Shown in pieces: positions 1-7,046 of a stretch of 9,460 nt of DNA. This DNA comes from Desulfobacterales bacterium (GTDB lineage: Bacteria > Desulfobacterota > Desulfobacteria > Desulfobacterales > Desulfobacteraceae), in assembly GCA_022361095.1 (NCBI GenBank), contig JAKSBO010001148.1:1-9460 (forward strand). The letters are read 5' to 3'. The notes beneath the pieces are model-generated. The model was not told where the DNA came from and ran no database searches. It saw nothing but the letters and a program-made list of their open reading frames with translations. Position 1 is the stretch's first letter. The number at the start of each line of letters is the position of its first letter. Position numbers and translations under genes: made by a program.

Positions 1-1
1 T

Positions 2-3000
2 TTTGATGTGAACAGCGGATCAGGGAATATAGATATTTTACAGGGGAGCGGTGAAGGAGAAGCAAACGGCAATATCGGCGGCAGCCTCTCTTTCACAGGC
101 AATCGTGTTTCAAATCAAGGTACTGTCGTTGTCAGCTCGGGTTTTATCGGCTTCACAGGTACCGGATTAGGAGATGCGGTTACAATGGGAAACACTGCAA
201 AAGTGTCTGTCAGCGGTAGTGCCGAGGATGGTGTTTATTATGATGCCGGTGTTGTGAAATACGAGGCTGAAAAGGGAAATATCGTTCTTTCTTCCGGTTC
301 TGTGACAGATGTTTCAGCAGGTAGTGAATACGGCAACAGTGGTGCAATATGGATTGAAAGCACCAACGGTAACGCCGAGATTTCAGGCATACTTTTAGGA
401 AGTGTGGTCTCTGGAGCAGGCGGATCATTTATTATGGACACCCAAAACTATGGCGATCTTTCCCTGCTTGTTGGAAAGCTGTCTGAAAACGGTTTTAGTT
501 CCGCCATTGATTTACGGATACGGCAGGGTGATGTTTCTCTGACCTCTAATGTGACATCGTCAAGCTTCAGGCTTTCCGCAGACACCGGCGATGTGGATAT
601 TGATTCTGTTATTTACGCTTCTGGCAGCACAGGAGGCCTGGTTGAGATCTATTCCGGAAAAACGCTCACACTCTCGTCGTCAACCAGGATTTATGCCGGC
701 AGTACCGGCGCGGGTGAAGACGGCGGGCGCATCATCCTTGGCAGCGGGTTGGGGAATGACGGCTACATGCATTTGAACAAATCTGTTCTGGATGTTTCAG
801 CCGATGACGGAACCGGAGGGTCCATCTATTTGAGGGTCGCCAGGACTGCAGACAATACCGGTATAGCGCTTGATATGGGCTCTGCTGAATTTATCGGCGC
901 GTCCAGCAGTATCATAGAAGCGGTTAAAATTTACCAGGATTCTGAGGTTACCGCATCAGATCTAACTGCCTGGAAACAGGATGCAGTCAGTTTTATATCC
1001 AGTACAGGAAGCAGTGTAAACGGTGTTTCCCTGATTGCCGGCATAGAAGTTCAAACCAGCGACAATATGGAGATTAATACGGATATTGATCTGACAGGCT
1101 GGCGGTTTGGAAGTCAAGATGCACCGGTGGCTTTGAGTTTTATTGCAGGCGGAAACCTGACGGTCAATGGTGATATTATTGATTATGAGACCGCTGCAAT
1201 GGATTTGCAGAAGGATACAGCACAGTTGACCAGTTTTCTTAATTTCAAGGCAGGCGCGGCGCTTGCACAAAGCGGTGATATTATCCGGACTTCCGATCCC
1301 TTTGCAGTCCAGAGCGGAGCAGGGAACCTGACGTTTGCCGACAAGGTAATGGTTTACACGGAAGGCGGCAGTATAAATTTTGCTTCCGGCGGATCCACTA
1401 CCATAGGTCAAATCCAGGGAAATGCAATCCAGGATGATTACATGAGCTACAATCATCTTAATTACAATCTTGCCTCCTATTCAGGAACAATAAAGGGAAA
1501 AACAGGAGCGGATTTGATTATCAAGGGGGGGGTGATCCAGACGGCTACCGGGGATATCTCCCTTGATGTGGGTGGTGACCTTAATCTCCTCAGGCCGCCG
1601 GAGATTACGGGTGACTATTGGGGGGCCATAAGAACGACCGGCCAGGGCCCTGTTGTCGATGTTGATGCTTTAGCGGATATTTACGGAGATCTTTGGGATA
1701 TTTTAAAAGATATTATATTACCCATTGCATCACAAAGAGAGCAGGAGAAATACAGTCAATGGAACAGCGGCGGCAGCATATTCATACAAACCGACGGTGA
1801 CGTGAATACCATGCTGGCAACAAACTCAGGATCAAAAAATTTTGTCTTAAATCCTGACGCATGGGACGGATTAGATGAAACGACCGATAATGACGGGGTT
1901 TGGTCGGCCAATTACAATGGGTTATCTGCCACCCAAGGCATTGCTGCCATGGGCGGAGGCAATGTCTTTGTATACTCCCTGGGCAGTTTTTACGGCCAGG
2001 CGGGCACTTTCGGAGAAGGTGATCTTACCGTCAGTGCAATGGGAGAAATTAACGGCCGCTTTTTAACTAAGGAAGGGAGCTTAGAGATCACCAGTATGGG
2101 CAGCATCGGTGCAATGAGCGATGATCAGGTTATTGAACTCTTTGATTCCCAGGCTGTGCTCAGCGCCCAGGGCAACATAACCCTGGCATCGGTTCTGAAT
2201 CCTAGTATTGCTATCACGGAGCTGTCTGACAATTATCAATGGAACCTGCAGTACACCCAGGATACATCCGTCTCAATGACGGCAAGAACCGGGGATATAA
2301 CCCTGACGGGAGCGCCTGATACCAGTTTTAGTCTGGATCAAAGCAGGGCTGTGGTGCTTCCGCCGGATCTTTATATGAAAGCGGGCCGGGATGTAGTCAT
2401 AAAAAATCAGTTTTATATGCCCCCCTCCGCTTCAGGTAATATAGAGATATATGCCGGAAGGGATATAACCGGTGATTCAGGGTCTGATACGAAAACTGAT
2501 TTCGGTATTTATATGTCCGATCTATACCCCGAAGATATTTATGGCAATCATTCAGTTGACGACACTGAGAGTATCAGCCAGATGAGTGATTTGCAAACCT
2601 ATGAGCGGCATTCAGATACATTAGTCCGCCAAGACGATTATACACCTGCGGTTTTTGAGGCCGGCAGCGATATCAGGGACATTCAACTGGCAGTGCCCAA
2701 GGCGGCAGTGTTGGTGGCGGGAAGGGACATCGCCAACATCAAGTATATCGGGCAGAATGTTCATGAGACAGATAGTACGGTTTTTTATGCCGGCAGAAAT
2801 ATCTATTTCAGCAATACTAATGTAAGCAAAGGCAATGAGCCTGGAATCCTTGTGGGCGGCCCCGGACTGATCCTGGTTCAGGCCGGAAACAATATTGATC
2901 TTGGCGCTTCGGACGGAATACAGGCAACAGGAAACGTCACCAATTCAGTTTTACCTGATGCAAGCAACGATCTCATGGTGATTGCGGGATATGCAAAAAA

Positions 3001-3949
3001 TTTCATTAAAGATGAAATGGATAAATTTTTTGATGATCTTCGCCAGGCCGGGATGGATTTTATCGCGGCACGCTCAGACATGGACGAGACCCTGGCAGAA
3101 CAGATTGTAGACGATACCAGGGAAAATGTAATTGCCCTCTTTTTTGACGGGTCATCAAGCGGCGAGGGAAATATCAGCCTGGTCAATTCCAAAATTTATA
3201 CCAGCGGCGGCAGCGGCAATATCTATGCTATTGCCGGTGGTACCATTGATGTGGGGCGCTCATCCATTGCATCTCCTCCGATTCTCGGTGAAGCAAGCGA
3301 AGATGAAGAGAGTTCAGGAATCTATACAACAGCTGGCGGTGTAATAAAAATTTACGCAAAAAATGATATCAACGTTAATGAATCAAGGGTAATGACTTTT
3401 GCCGGGGGAGATATAGATATTCTTTCCGATTACGGTGATTTGAATGCTGGACGGGGATCTAAGGCAGCCGTGGCTGCTTCAACAACTTATTATGTTAAAC
3501 AAAATGACGGCACCTACAAAGTTGTGTACGAACCCCCGGCAGTGGGCAGCGGTGTCAGGGCAACCGCGCCTGATTATAATGATGCGGGCGATATCTACGC
3601 TACGGCATGGGAAGGGGATATTGACGCCGGGGAAGCCGGAATTGCCGGTAATAATGTCACCCTGGCCGCACAGCAGGTTCTCAATGCCCAAAATATTCAG
3701 ACAACAGGACTTGCTATCGGGTTTACAAAACCCTCTGAGAGTTCCGGTTCAATCGGGGGGCTTACCGGTAGCGGCGGCGTTTCAGAGACCGGCCTTGCGA
3801 CACAGGAAAATACGCAATTGGCTTCAGCGAAGAAACGGTTTTCGGAGTCGTTGCCGGAAGGCTATAGTTTTGAGCCTAAGTGGGTTGATGTTGAAGTCGT
3901 GGGGTTTGGAAAGGCGGATGAGGATGAGGATGAAGATAAGCAAACATAG
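2..3949 (+). CDS. C-terminal part of a giant filamentous-haemagglutinin-family exoprotein (DUF3739-type), 5' end outside the window
   Basis: The reading frame is already open at base 2, so the start codon and the N-terminal TPS secretion domain expected for this family lie upstream. An internal GTG at 8 is not a credible start. About 1,315 residues are visible, and residues here are numbered from that GTG. Seen: dense degenerate beta-helix repeats built on G-[DN]-[IVL] and GG-x-[IV] turns, many Ser/Gly/Asp/Asn, and no cysteine at all. The C-terminal third carries blocks I recognise from the DUF3739 family: LYMKAGRDVV, GPGLILVQAGNNIDLGAS, GGDIDILSDYGDLNAGRG (1133-1150), EPPAVGSG (1175-1182) and GDIDAGEAGIAGNN (1203-1216). 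The protein ends in a DEDEDED tail. Known of the family: two-partner-secreted, very large surface adhesins or exoproteins exported by an FhaC/ShlB-type barrel. No such partner is in this window. A 30-base gap separates it from the ExbB-fusion gene, which suggests co-transcription. The role in adhesion is inferred. Confidence 0.9.
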   Translation, partial: FDVNSGSGNIDILQGSGEGEANGNIGGSLSFTGNRVSNQGTVVVSSGFIGFTGTGLGDAVTMGNTAKVSVSGSAEDGVYYDAGVVKYEAEKGNIVLSSGSVTDVSAGSEYGNSGAIWIESTNGNAEISGILLGSVVSGAGGSFIMDTQNYGDLSLLVGKLSENGFSSAIDLRIRQGDVSLTSNVTSSSFRLSADTGDVDIDSVIYASGSTGGLVEIYSGKTLTLSSSTRIYAGSTGAGEDGGRIILGSGLGNDGYMHLNKSVLDVSADDGTGGSIYLRVARTADNTGIALDMGSAEFIGASSSIIEAVKIYQDSEVTASDLTAWKQDAVSFISSTGSSVNGVSLIAGIEVQTSDNMEINTDIDLTGWRFGSQDAPVALSFIAGGNLTVNGDIIDYETAAMDLQKDTAQLTSFLNFKAGAALAQSGDIIRTSDPFAVQSGAGNLTFADKVMVYTEGGSINFASGGSTTIGQIQGNAIQDDYMSYNHLNYNLASYSGTIKGKTGADLIIKGGVIQTATGDISLDVGGDLNLLRPPEITGDYWGAIRTTGQGPVVDVDALADIYGDLWDILKDIILPIASQREQEKYSQWNSGGSIFIQTDGDVNTMLATNSGSKNFVLNPDAWDGLDETTDNDGVWSANYNGLSATQGIAAMGGGNVFVYSLGSFYGQAGTFGEGDLTVSAMGEINGRFLTKEGSLEITSMGSIGAMSDDQVIELFDSQAVLSAQGNITLASVLNPSIAITELSDNYQWNLQYTQDTSVSMTARTGDITLTGAPDTSFSLDQSRAVVLPPDLYMKAGRDVVIKNQFYMPPSASGNIEIYAGRDITGDSGSDTKTDFGIYMSDLYPEDIYGNHSVDDTESISQMSDLQTYERHSDTLVRQDDYTPAVFEAGSDIRDIQLAVPKAAVLVAGRDIANIKYIGQNVHETDSTVFYAGRNIYFSNTNVSKGNEPGILVGGPGLILVQAGNNIDLGASDGIQATGNVTNSVLPDASNDLMVIAGYAKNFIKDEMDKFFDDLRQAGMDFIAARSDMDETLAEQIVDDTRENVIALFFDGSSSGEGNISLVNSKIYTSGGSGNIYAIAGGTIDVGRSSIASPPILGEASEDEESSGIYTTAGGVIKIYAKNDINVNESRVMTFAGGDIDILSDYGDLNAGRGSKAAVAASTTYYVKQNDGTYKVVYEPPAVGSGVRATAPDYNDAGDIYATAWEGDIDAGEAGIAGNNVTLAAQQVLNAQNIQTTGLAIGFTKPSESSGSIGGLTGSGGVSETGLATQENTQLASAKKRFSESLPEGYSFEPKWVDVEVVGFGKADEDEDEDKQT
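1525..1532 (+). repeat. G8 homopolymer inside the exoprotein gene
   Basis: Eight consecutive G bases are read in frame as Lys-Gly-Gly-Val across AAG-GGG-GGG-GTG. A one-base slip here would truncate the exoprotein before its DUF3739 region. In the window the frame is intact on both sides. Confidence 0.6.
3917..3937 (+). repeat. In-frame GATGAR hexamer repeat encoding an acidic tail
   Basis: Three GAT-GAG/GAA units plus a further GAT at the very end of the exoprotein gene encode alternating Asp-Glu (D-E-D-E-D-E-D), followed by only Lys-Gln-Thr and the stop. The repeat unit is six bases, so gain or loss of units would change tail length without shifting frame. Confidence 0.7.
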
Positions 3950-3968
3950 AAGAGAAAAACTGCACAGT

Positions 3969-3973
3969 GGAGG
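3969..3973 (+). promoter_or_regulatory. Ribosome binding site fixing a GTG start
   Basis: GGAGG, within a longer GGAGGGG run, lies six bases before the GTG at 3980. This strong Shine-Dalgarno match, together with the lysine-containing n-region and full signal peptide that follow, supports the GTG over any later ATG. The first downstream ATG would fall inside the hydrophobic core of the signal peptide. Confidence 0.75.
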
Positions 3974-3979
3974 GGTAAG

Positions 3980-5791
3980 GTGAAGCCTGGAAAAATAGTT
4001 GTGGGCCTGTGGGGCTGTTTTTTAATTACGATAGTCATGTTGTCTGTTTGTCTCCCTGACGCAGATGCGTGGTGGAATGATAAGTGGGAATACAGGAAAA
4101 AAGTGGCCTTGGATACGTCCTCATCAGGTGCGTATATACAGCAGAATTTAATGGACTTCACTGTCCTTGTGCGGTTGCATTCAGGCAATTTCGATTTTAC
4201 CAGGGTTAAGGAAAACGGAGAGGACCTGCGGTTTGTCAACGGTGATGATACCACGCTTTTAAAATACCATATAGAGATGTTCGATGCCTTTGACGAAATT
4301 GCCCTTGTATGGGTCAAGATACCTAATTTGGCACCGTCAAGCAATCAGAACAGCATCTGGATTTACTACGGAAATGAGAGTGCGGTTTCAGGCCAGGACA
4401 GCAAAAGCAGCTTTGATTCCCTTTACCAGGCAGTTTATCATTTCAACGAGTTTGAAGGCCCACCCCAGGATGCAGCATCTTATTCTGTTCATTCATCCGA
4501 ATACCTTGCCGGGCAGGGCCTTGCCGGCGTCATTGGCAATGGGGCCACATTCAGCGGTGCCGGCTATATGAAAATTCCGGATAACCCGGCCCTTGTTTTT
4601 GACAAAGGCCTGACCTTTACAACCTGGATCAAAATATTCCAGGAACAGGATGATGCCTGGCTGTTTCATAGAAAATCCGGTGATAAAAGTATCTCCATCG
4701 GCATTAACGGCACAAAAGTTACGGCAGAAATTAGGGAGGCTGAATTTGTTCACAGCCTGGAACAGACGACGGACCTCCCCCTGGAGGGCTGGCATCATCT
4801 TGCGGTAACCATAAACCCTGATGGTAAATTGGTCATTTATCTTGATGGTGCAGAAGCCCAATGGATGAAAGCAGATGCGGATTTGTCCGGAATCACAGGA
4901 GATGTTTTCATTGGTGGTAGTGAAGACGGGACTCATTATTTTTCAGGAGATATGGATGAACTCAGAATTTCAAGCGTTTCAAGACCCGGGGCATGGATAA
5001 GGGGGCTTTTTACGTCACAGGGGCCTGCCGCAAGCCTTTGTTCATATGCCATTGAAGAGATCAATGAAAGCTCCGGCGGACTGCCGGTTTTTTATCTTGC
5101 AACCATATTTAAAAATATAACAATTGACGGGCTTGTGATCATTGGCCTTCTACTCGTTTTGTCAGGCATCTCATGGATGGTAATGATCAGCAAGGGCGTG
5201 TTTCTATTCAGCACCGCAAAAGGGAATAAAATATTTTTAAATACATACCAGCAGGCAAATGATCCGGTTGAGCTCTCAACGGGTGTGAACAATTTTAATG
5301 GATCAGGGCTGTACAGGATATATGAGAACGGGTGCAAATCACTTGATCTTAAAAAGACGAAAACGGCCGTTGATTCTGTGGATCCAGATCTCCTAGAAAA
5401 CAAGCCGGTAATAACACAAGTAAAACTTGACGCTTTCAAGGCCACCCTTGAAAAAGGTCTGGTCGATGAATCCAAAAGGCTGAATGCATGGCTTCTTGTG
5501 CTGACCATGTCTATTTCAGGCGGCCCGTTTTTAGGACTTTTGGGAACGGTGTGGGGCGTTATGAATACGTTTGCCGCAATGGCAGAAGCCGGGGAGGCCA
5601 ATATCATGGCCATTGCCCCTGGTGTAGCGTCGGCCCTGTCCACGACAGTGTTCGGACTGATCGTCGCGATTCCCGCCTTGTTCGGGTACAACTACCTGGC
5701 AGGGAAAATAAGGGATATAACAGCGGATTCCGGTATTTTTGTTGACCAGTTTGCTTTGAAAGTGGCTTCGGTTTACGGAGAAAAAAGATGA
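3980..5791 (+). CDS. DUF2341 - LamG - MotA/TolQ/ExbB fusion protein (proton channel with periplasmic lectin-like domains)
   Basis: A 603-residue inner-membrane protein. Residues 1-30 form a signal peptide ending ADA|WW. Residues about 31-135 match DUF2341: WWNDKWEYRKK at the start, then DLRFVNGDD, VWVKIPNL and WIYYGNES. Residues about 150-340 look like a LamG/concanavalin-type jelly roll: LTFTTWIK, WHHLAVTINPDGKLVIYLDG and GDMDELRIS. TM1 is about 383-403, a cytoplasmic loop 404-502, TM2 about 503-533 with GPFLGLLGTVWGVMNTF, and TM3 about 552-574. This matches ExbB topology (N-terminus periplasmic, C-terminus cytoplasmic), so the added domains should sit in the periplasm. The pore threonines of E. 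coli ExbB (T148, T181) correspond to T523 and T556, but the position of E176 is S551. DUF2341 fused to ExbB is a known architecture of unknown role. The stop overlaps the exbD start (ATGA), indicating translational coupling. It presumably uses the proton gradient to drive the TonB-like protein encoded downstream. What the LamG domain binds is unknown. Confidence 0.93.
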   Translation: MKPGKIVVGLWGCFLITIVMLSVCLPDADAWWNDKWEYRKKVALDTSSSGAYIQQNLMDFTVLVRLHSGNFDFTRVKENGEDLRFVNGDDTTLLKYHIEMFDAFDEIALVWVKIPNLAPSSNQNSIWIYYGNESAVSGQDSKSSFDSLYQAVYHFNEFEGPPQDAASYSVHSSEYLAGQGLAGVIGNGATFSGAGYMKIPDNPALVFDKGLTFTTWIKIFQEQDDAWLFHRKSGDKSISIGINGTKVTAEIREAEFVHSLEQTTDLPLEGWHHLAVTINPDGKLVIYLDGAEAQWMKADADLSGITGDVFIGGSEDGTHYFSGDMDELRISSVSRPGAWIRGLFTSQGPAASLCSYAIEEINESSGGLPVFYLATIFKNITIDGLVIIGLLLVLSGISWMVMISKGVFLFSTAKGNKIFLNTYQQANDPVELSTGVNNFNGSGLYRIYENGCKSLDLKKTKTAVDSVDPDLLENKPVITQVKLDAFKATLEKGLVDESKRLNAWLLVLTMSISGGPFLGLLGTVWGVMNTFAAMAEAGEANIMAIAPGVASALSTTVFGLIVAIPALFGYNYLAGKIRDITADSGIFVDQFALKVASVYGEKR

Positions 5792-6195
5792 GACGAAATC
5801 TTTACAGCCAGGAAAGTTTTGATGAAATCAATGTAACACCGCTTCTGGACCTTGCCTGGACCCTTCTTGTTGTTTTTATTATTGCTGTTACAGCATCTGT
5901 CCAGGGGATCAAGGTAAATCTTCCAAAAGCAAGTGATGTGCCAAGTCTTGCAAAACCAAAAACAAAGGCGATTACAATTGACGACAAGGGGCAGCTTTAC
6001 CTAGATGCTTATCCCGTATCCATGGGGGAACTGGAAACAAGCCTGCGTGCCCATAAGGCTGTTGATCCGAATTTCCCGGTGGTTATAAAGGGCGATGCGA
6101 AGATTTATTACCAGAATGTCATGGATGTTCTGGATCTTATGCAGAAACTTGAAATATCTCAACTGGGCCTTGTTACCCAAAAATTGGTGAAATAG
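5788..6195 (+). CDS. exbD: ExbD/TolR-family biopolymer transport protein
   Basis: 135 residues, a normal ExbD/TolR size. The short cytoplasmic N-terminus leads into INVTPLLD (14-21) and a single membrane span of about 20-40. D21 aligns with the essential proton-carrying aspartate of E. coli ExbD (D25) and TolR (D23). After the span come the family's NLPKAS element and a periplasmic domain with ITIDDKGQLYLD, VVIKGDAKIYY and VMDVLDLMQKLEISQLGLVTQK. It should form the dimer that sits inside the ExbB pentamer. It starts at ATG 5788 inside the stop of the ExbB-fusion gene (4-base overlap), with GGAG at 5777-5780. A tryptophan (W24) lies three residues after the aspartate, in a position I would expect to be aliphatic. 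ExbD and TolR cannot be told apart firmly from the sequence alone. The neighbouring TonB-like gene, and the absence of tolA/tolB/pal nearby, favour the Exb type. Confidence 0.94.
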   Translation: MRRNLYSQESFDEINVTPLLDLAWTLLVVFIIAVTASVQGIKVNLPKASDVPSLAKPKTKAITIDDKGQLYLDAYPVSMGELETSLRAHKAVDPNFPVVIKGDAKIYYQNVMDVLDLMQKLEISQLGLVTQKLVK

Positions 6196-6198
6196 AAA

Positions 6199-6897
6199 AT
6201 GAATTACACCGGCGAAAATAAAAAGAGATTTTTGATCGTTGGCATTTCTTTTCTGGTGTTTGTCTGTCTGTGTACATGTTCCTTTTTAGTTTTGAAATTT
6301 TTTTTGAAAAATGACAGTGGTGTAAGGAAAAGGCAGATACAGCGGGTCACCCTGGTAAAACCACCTCCACCTCCGAAAATAAAGGAGAAGCCGCCTGAAC
6401 CGGAAGTTAAGAAGGTTGAAGAGATTGTTGAGCCGGAGCTTAAAGATCCGGTTGAGAAGGATATGGATGATTCCATGGATGATGATGTGCCGCCTGGAGA
6501 AGATCTGGGACTTGATGCCGATGGGACAGGCGGTGCCGACGGATTTGGACTCAAGGCAAAAAAAGGGGGGCGTTCTCTGATCGGGGGCAGCGGCGGAGAC
6601 AAGTCTTTATTAAGGCGATATGCCTGGTACACCCGCATGCTCCAGGATGAGATTCGTGAAAAGGTTAATTCATATCTTGAAGACAAGGAGGATCTCCCTG
6701 GCGGAAAGCATAAAATGCTTCTCTGGATAATGCTGGACAAAAAAGGAAATATGGTTCTGAGAAGCATCCCAAAGTCATCCGGAATCTTAAAAGTGGATGA
6801 TGCTGTCGAACAGGCAATCGCGGGGCTCAAGGTTAGTGAAATGCCGCCTGAAGAGATGCCTAAATTGCTGAAAATTAAAGTGACGTTTAAAAGCTGA
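6199..6897 (+). CDS. TonB-like energy transducer (TonB/TolA C-terminal domain)
   Basis: 232 residues, close to the 239 of E. coli TonB. Residues 1-10 are cytoplasmic, with one N-terminal membrane anchor at about 11-37. A short proline-rich stretch follows (VKPPPPPKIKEKPPEPEVKK, 53-72), then an acidic segment (74-108) rich in Asp/Glu and a Gly-rich linker (109-134). The C-terminal domain (about 140-232) has YTRMLQDEIREKVN, a GNMVLRSIPKSSGILKVDDAV block and VKSEMPP-like chemistry (KVSEMPPEEMPKLLKIKVTF), which is the TonB_C fold pattern. In this family the anchor is energised by ExbB-ExbD and the C-terminal domain contacts outer-membrane partners. The anchor lacks the histidine of the S-x3-H motif of E. 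coli TonB. GGTGA at 6186-6190, inside the last exbD codons, is the probable ribosome binding site, and only three bases separate the two genes. Its outer-membrane partner is not identifiable here: no protein in the window has a TonB-receptor plug domain. Confidence 0.87.
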   Translation: MNYTGENKKRFLIVGISFLVFVCLCTCSFLVLKFFLKNDSGVRKRQIQRVTLVKPPPPPKIKEKPPEPEVKKVEEIVEPELKDPVEKDMDDSMDDDVPPGEDLGLDADGTGGADGFGLKAKKGGRSLIGGSGGDKSLLRRYAWYTRMLQDEIREKVNSYLEDKEDLPGGKHKMLLWIMLDKKGNMVLRSIPKSSGILKVDDAVEQAIAGLKVSEMPPEEMPKLLKIKVTFKS

Positions 6898-7046
6898 AAA
6901 TAGTGCTGTGATGCTATGATTTATAAGAAAGTCTGTGTAACTTACTCAGATCTTTCAAGCTTTGTTGTGGGCTATGCCTGGCAATTGATATGTCAGGTCG
7001 GCCCATGGCCGTTTATATGAAACCACCTAAAATGGAGTGTTTGAAA
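6898..7046. other. Longest intergenic stretch; no terminator or clear promoter seen
   Basis: This 149-base stretch between the TonB-like gene and the chosen porin start is the only sizeable gap. I see no GC-rich hairpin followed by a T run. A TATGAT at 6915-6920 could be a -10 box but has no good -35 at the right distance. The part from 6990 on is open in the porin frame and would be coding if an earlier start were used. Confidence 0.4.
7034..7037 (+). promoter_or_regulatory. Ribosome binding site supporting an internal GTG start for the porin
   Basis: GGAG lies nine bases before GTG 7047, and three bases before TTG 7041, which is too close. The ATG codons at 6990, 7005, 7017 and 7032 have no convincing Shine-Dalgarno sequence upstream. 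Starting at 7047 gives a compact signal peptide of about 28 residues, whereas starting at 6990 adds 19 residues of atypical pre-sequence. Confidence 0.5.

Noticed and set aside
3950..3979. Possible terminator between the exoprotein and ExbB-fusion genes
   Set aside because: The 30-base gap contains only a ribosome binding site and no hairpin, which instead supports co-transcription.
3444..3983. Second + strand frame of 179 residues overlapping the exoprotein C-terminus
   Set aside because: It is out of frame with the DUF3739 region and has low-complexity, basic composition typical of a shadow frame.
5092..5691. Minus-strand frame of 199 residues opposite the ExbB channel region
   Set aside because: It mirrors the conserved ExbB coding sequence and shows no domain of its own.
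6204..6830. Long open frame on the minus strand (208 residues) opposite the TonB-like gene
   Set aside because: It is Ser/Pro/Gly-rich, has no recognisable domain, and lies wholly antisense to a well supported gene whose codon pattern explains it.
6887..6920. Possible internal promoter (TTTAAA and TATGAT boxes) after the TonB-like gene
   Set aside because: The upstream box is a poor -35 and the spacing is too long. The region is simply AT-rich.
6978..6998. Imperfect inverted repeat (CCTGGC ... GTCAGG) before the porin
   Set aside because: Arms are six bases with a mismatch and there is no T run, so it is neither a terminator nor a clear operator.
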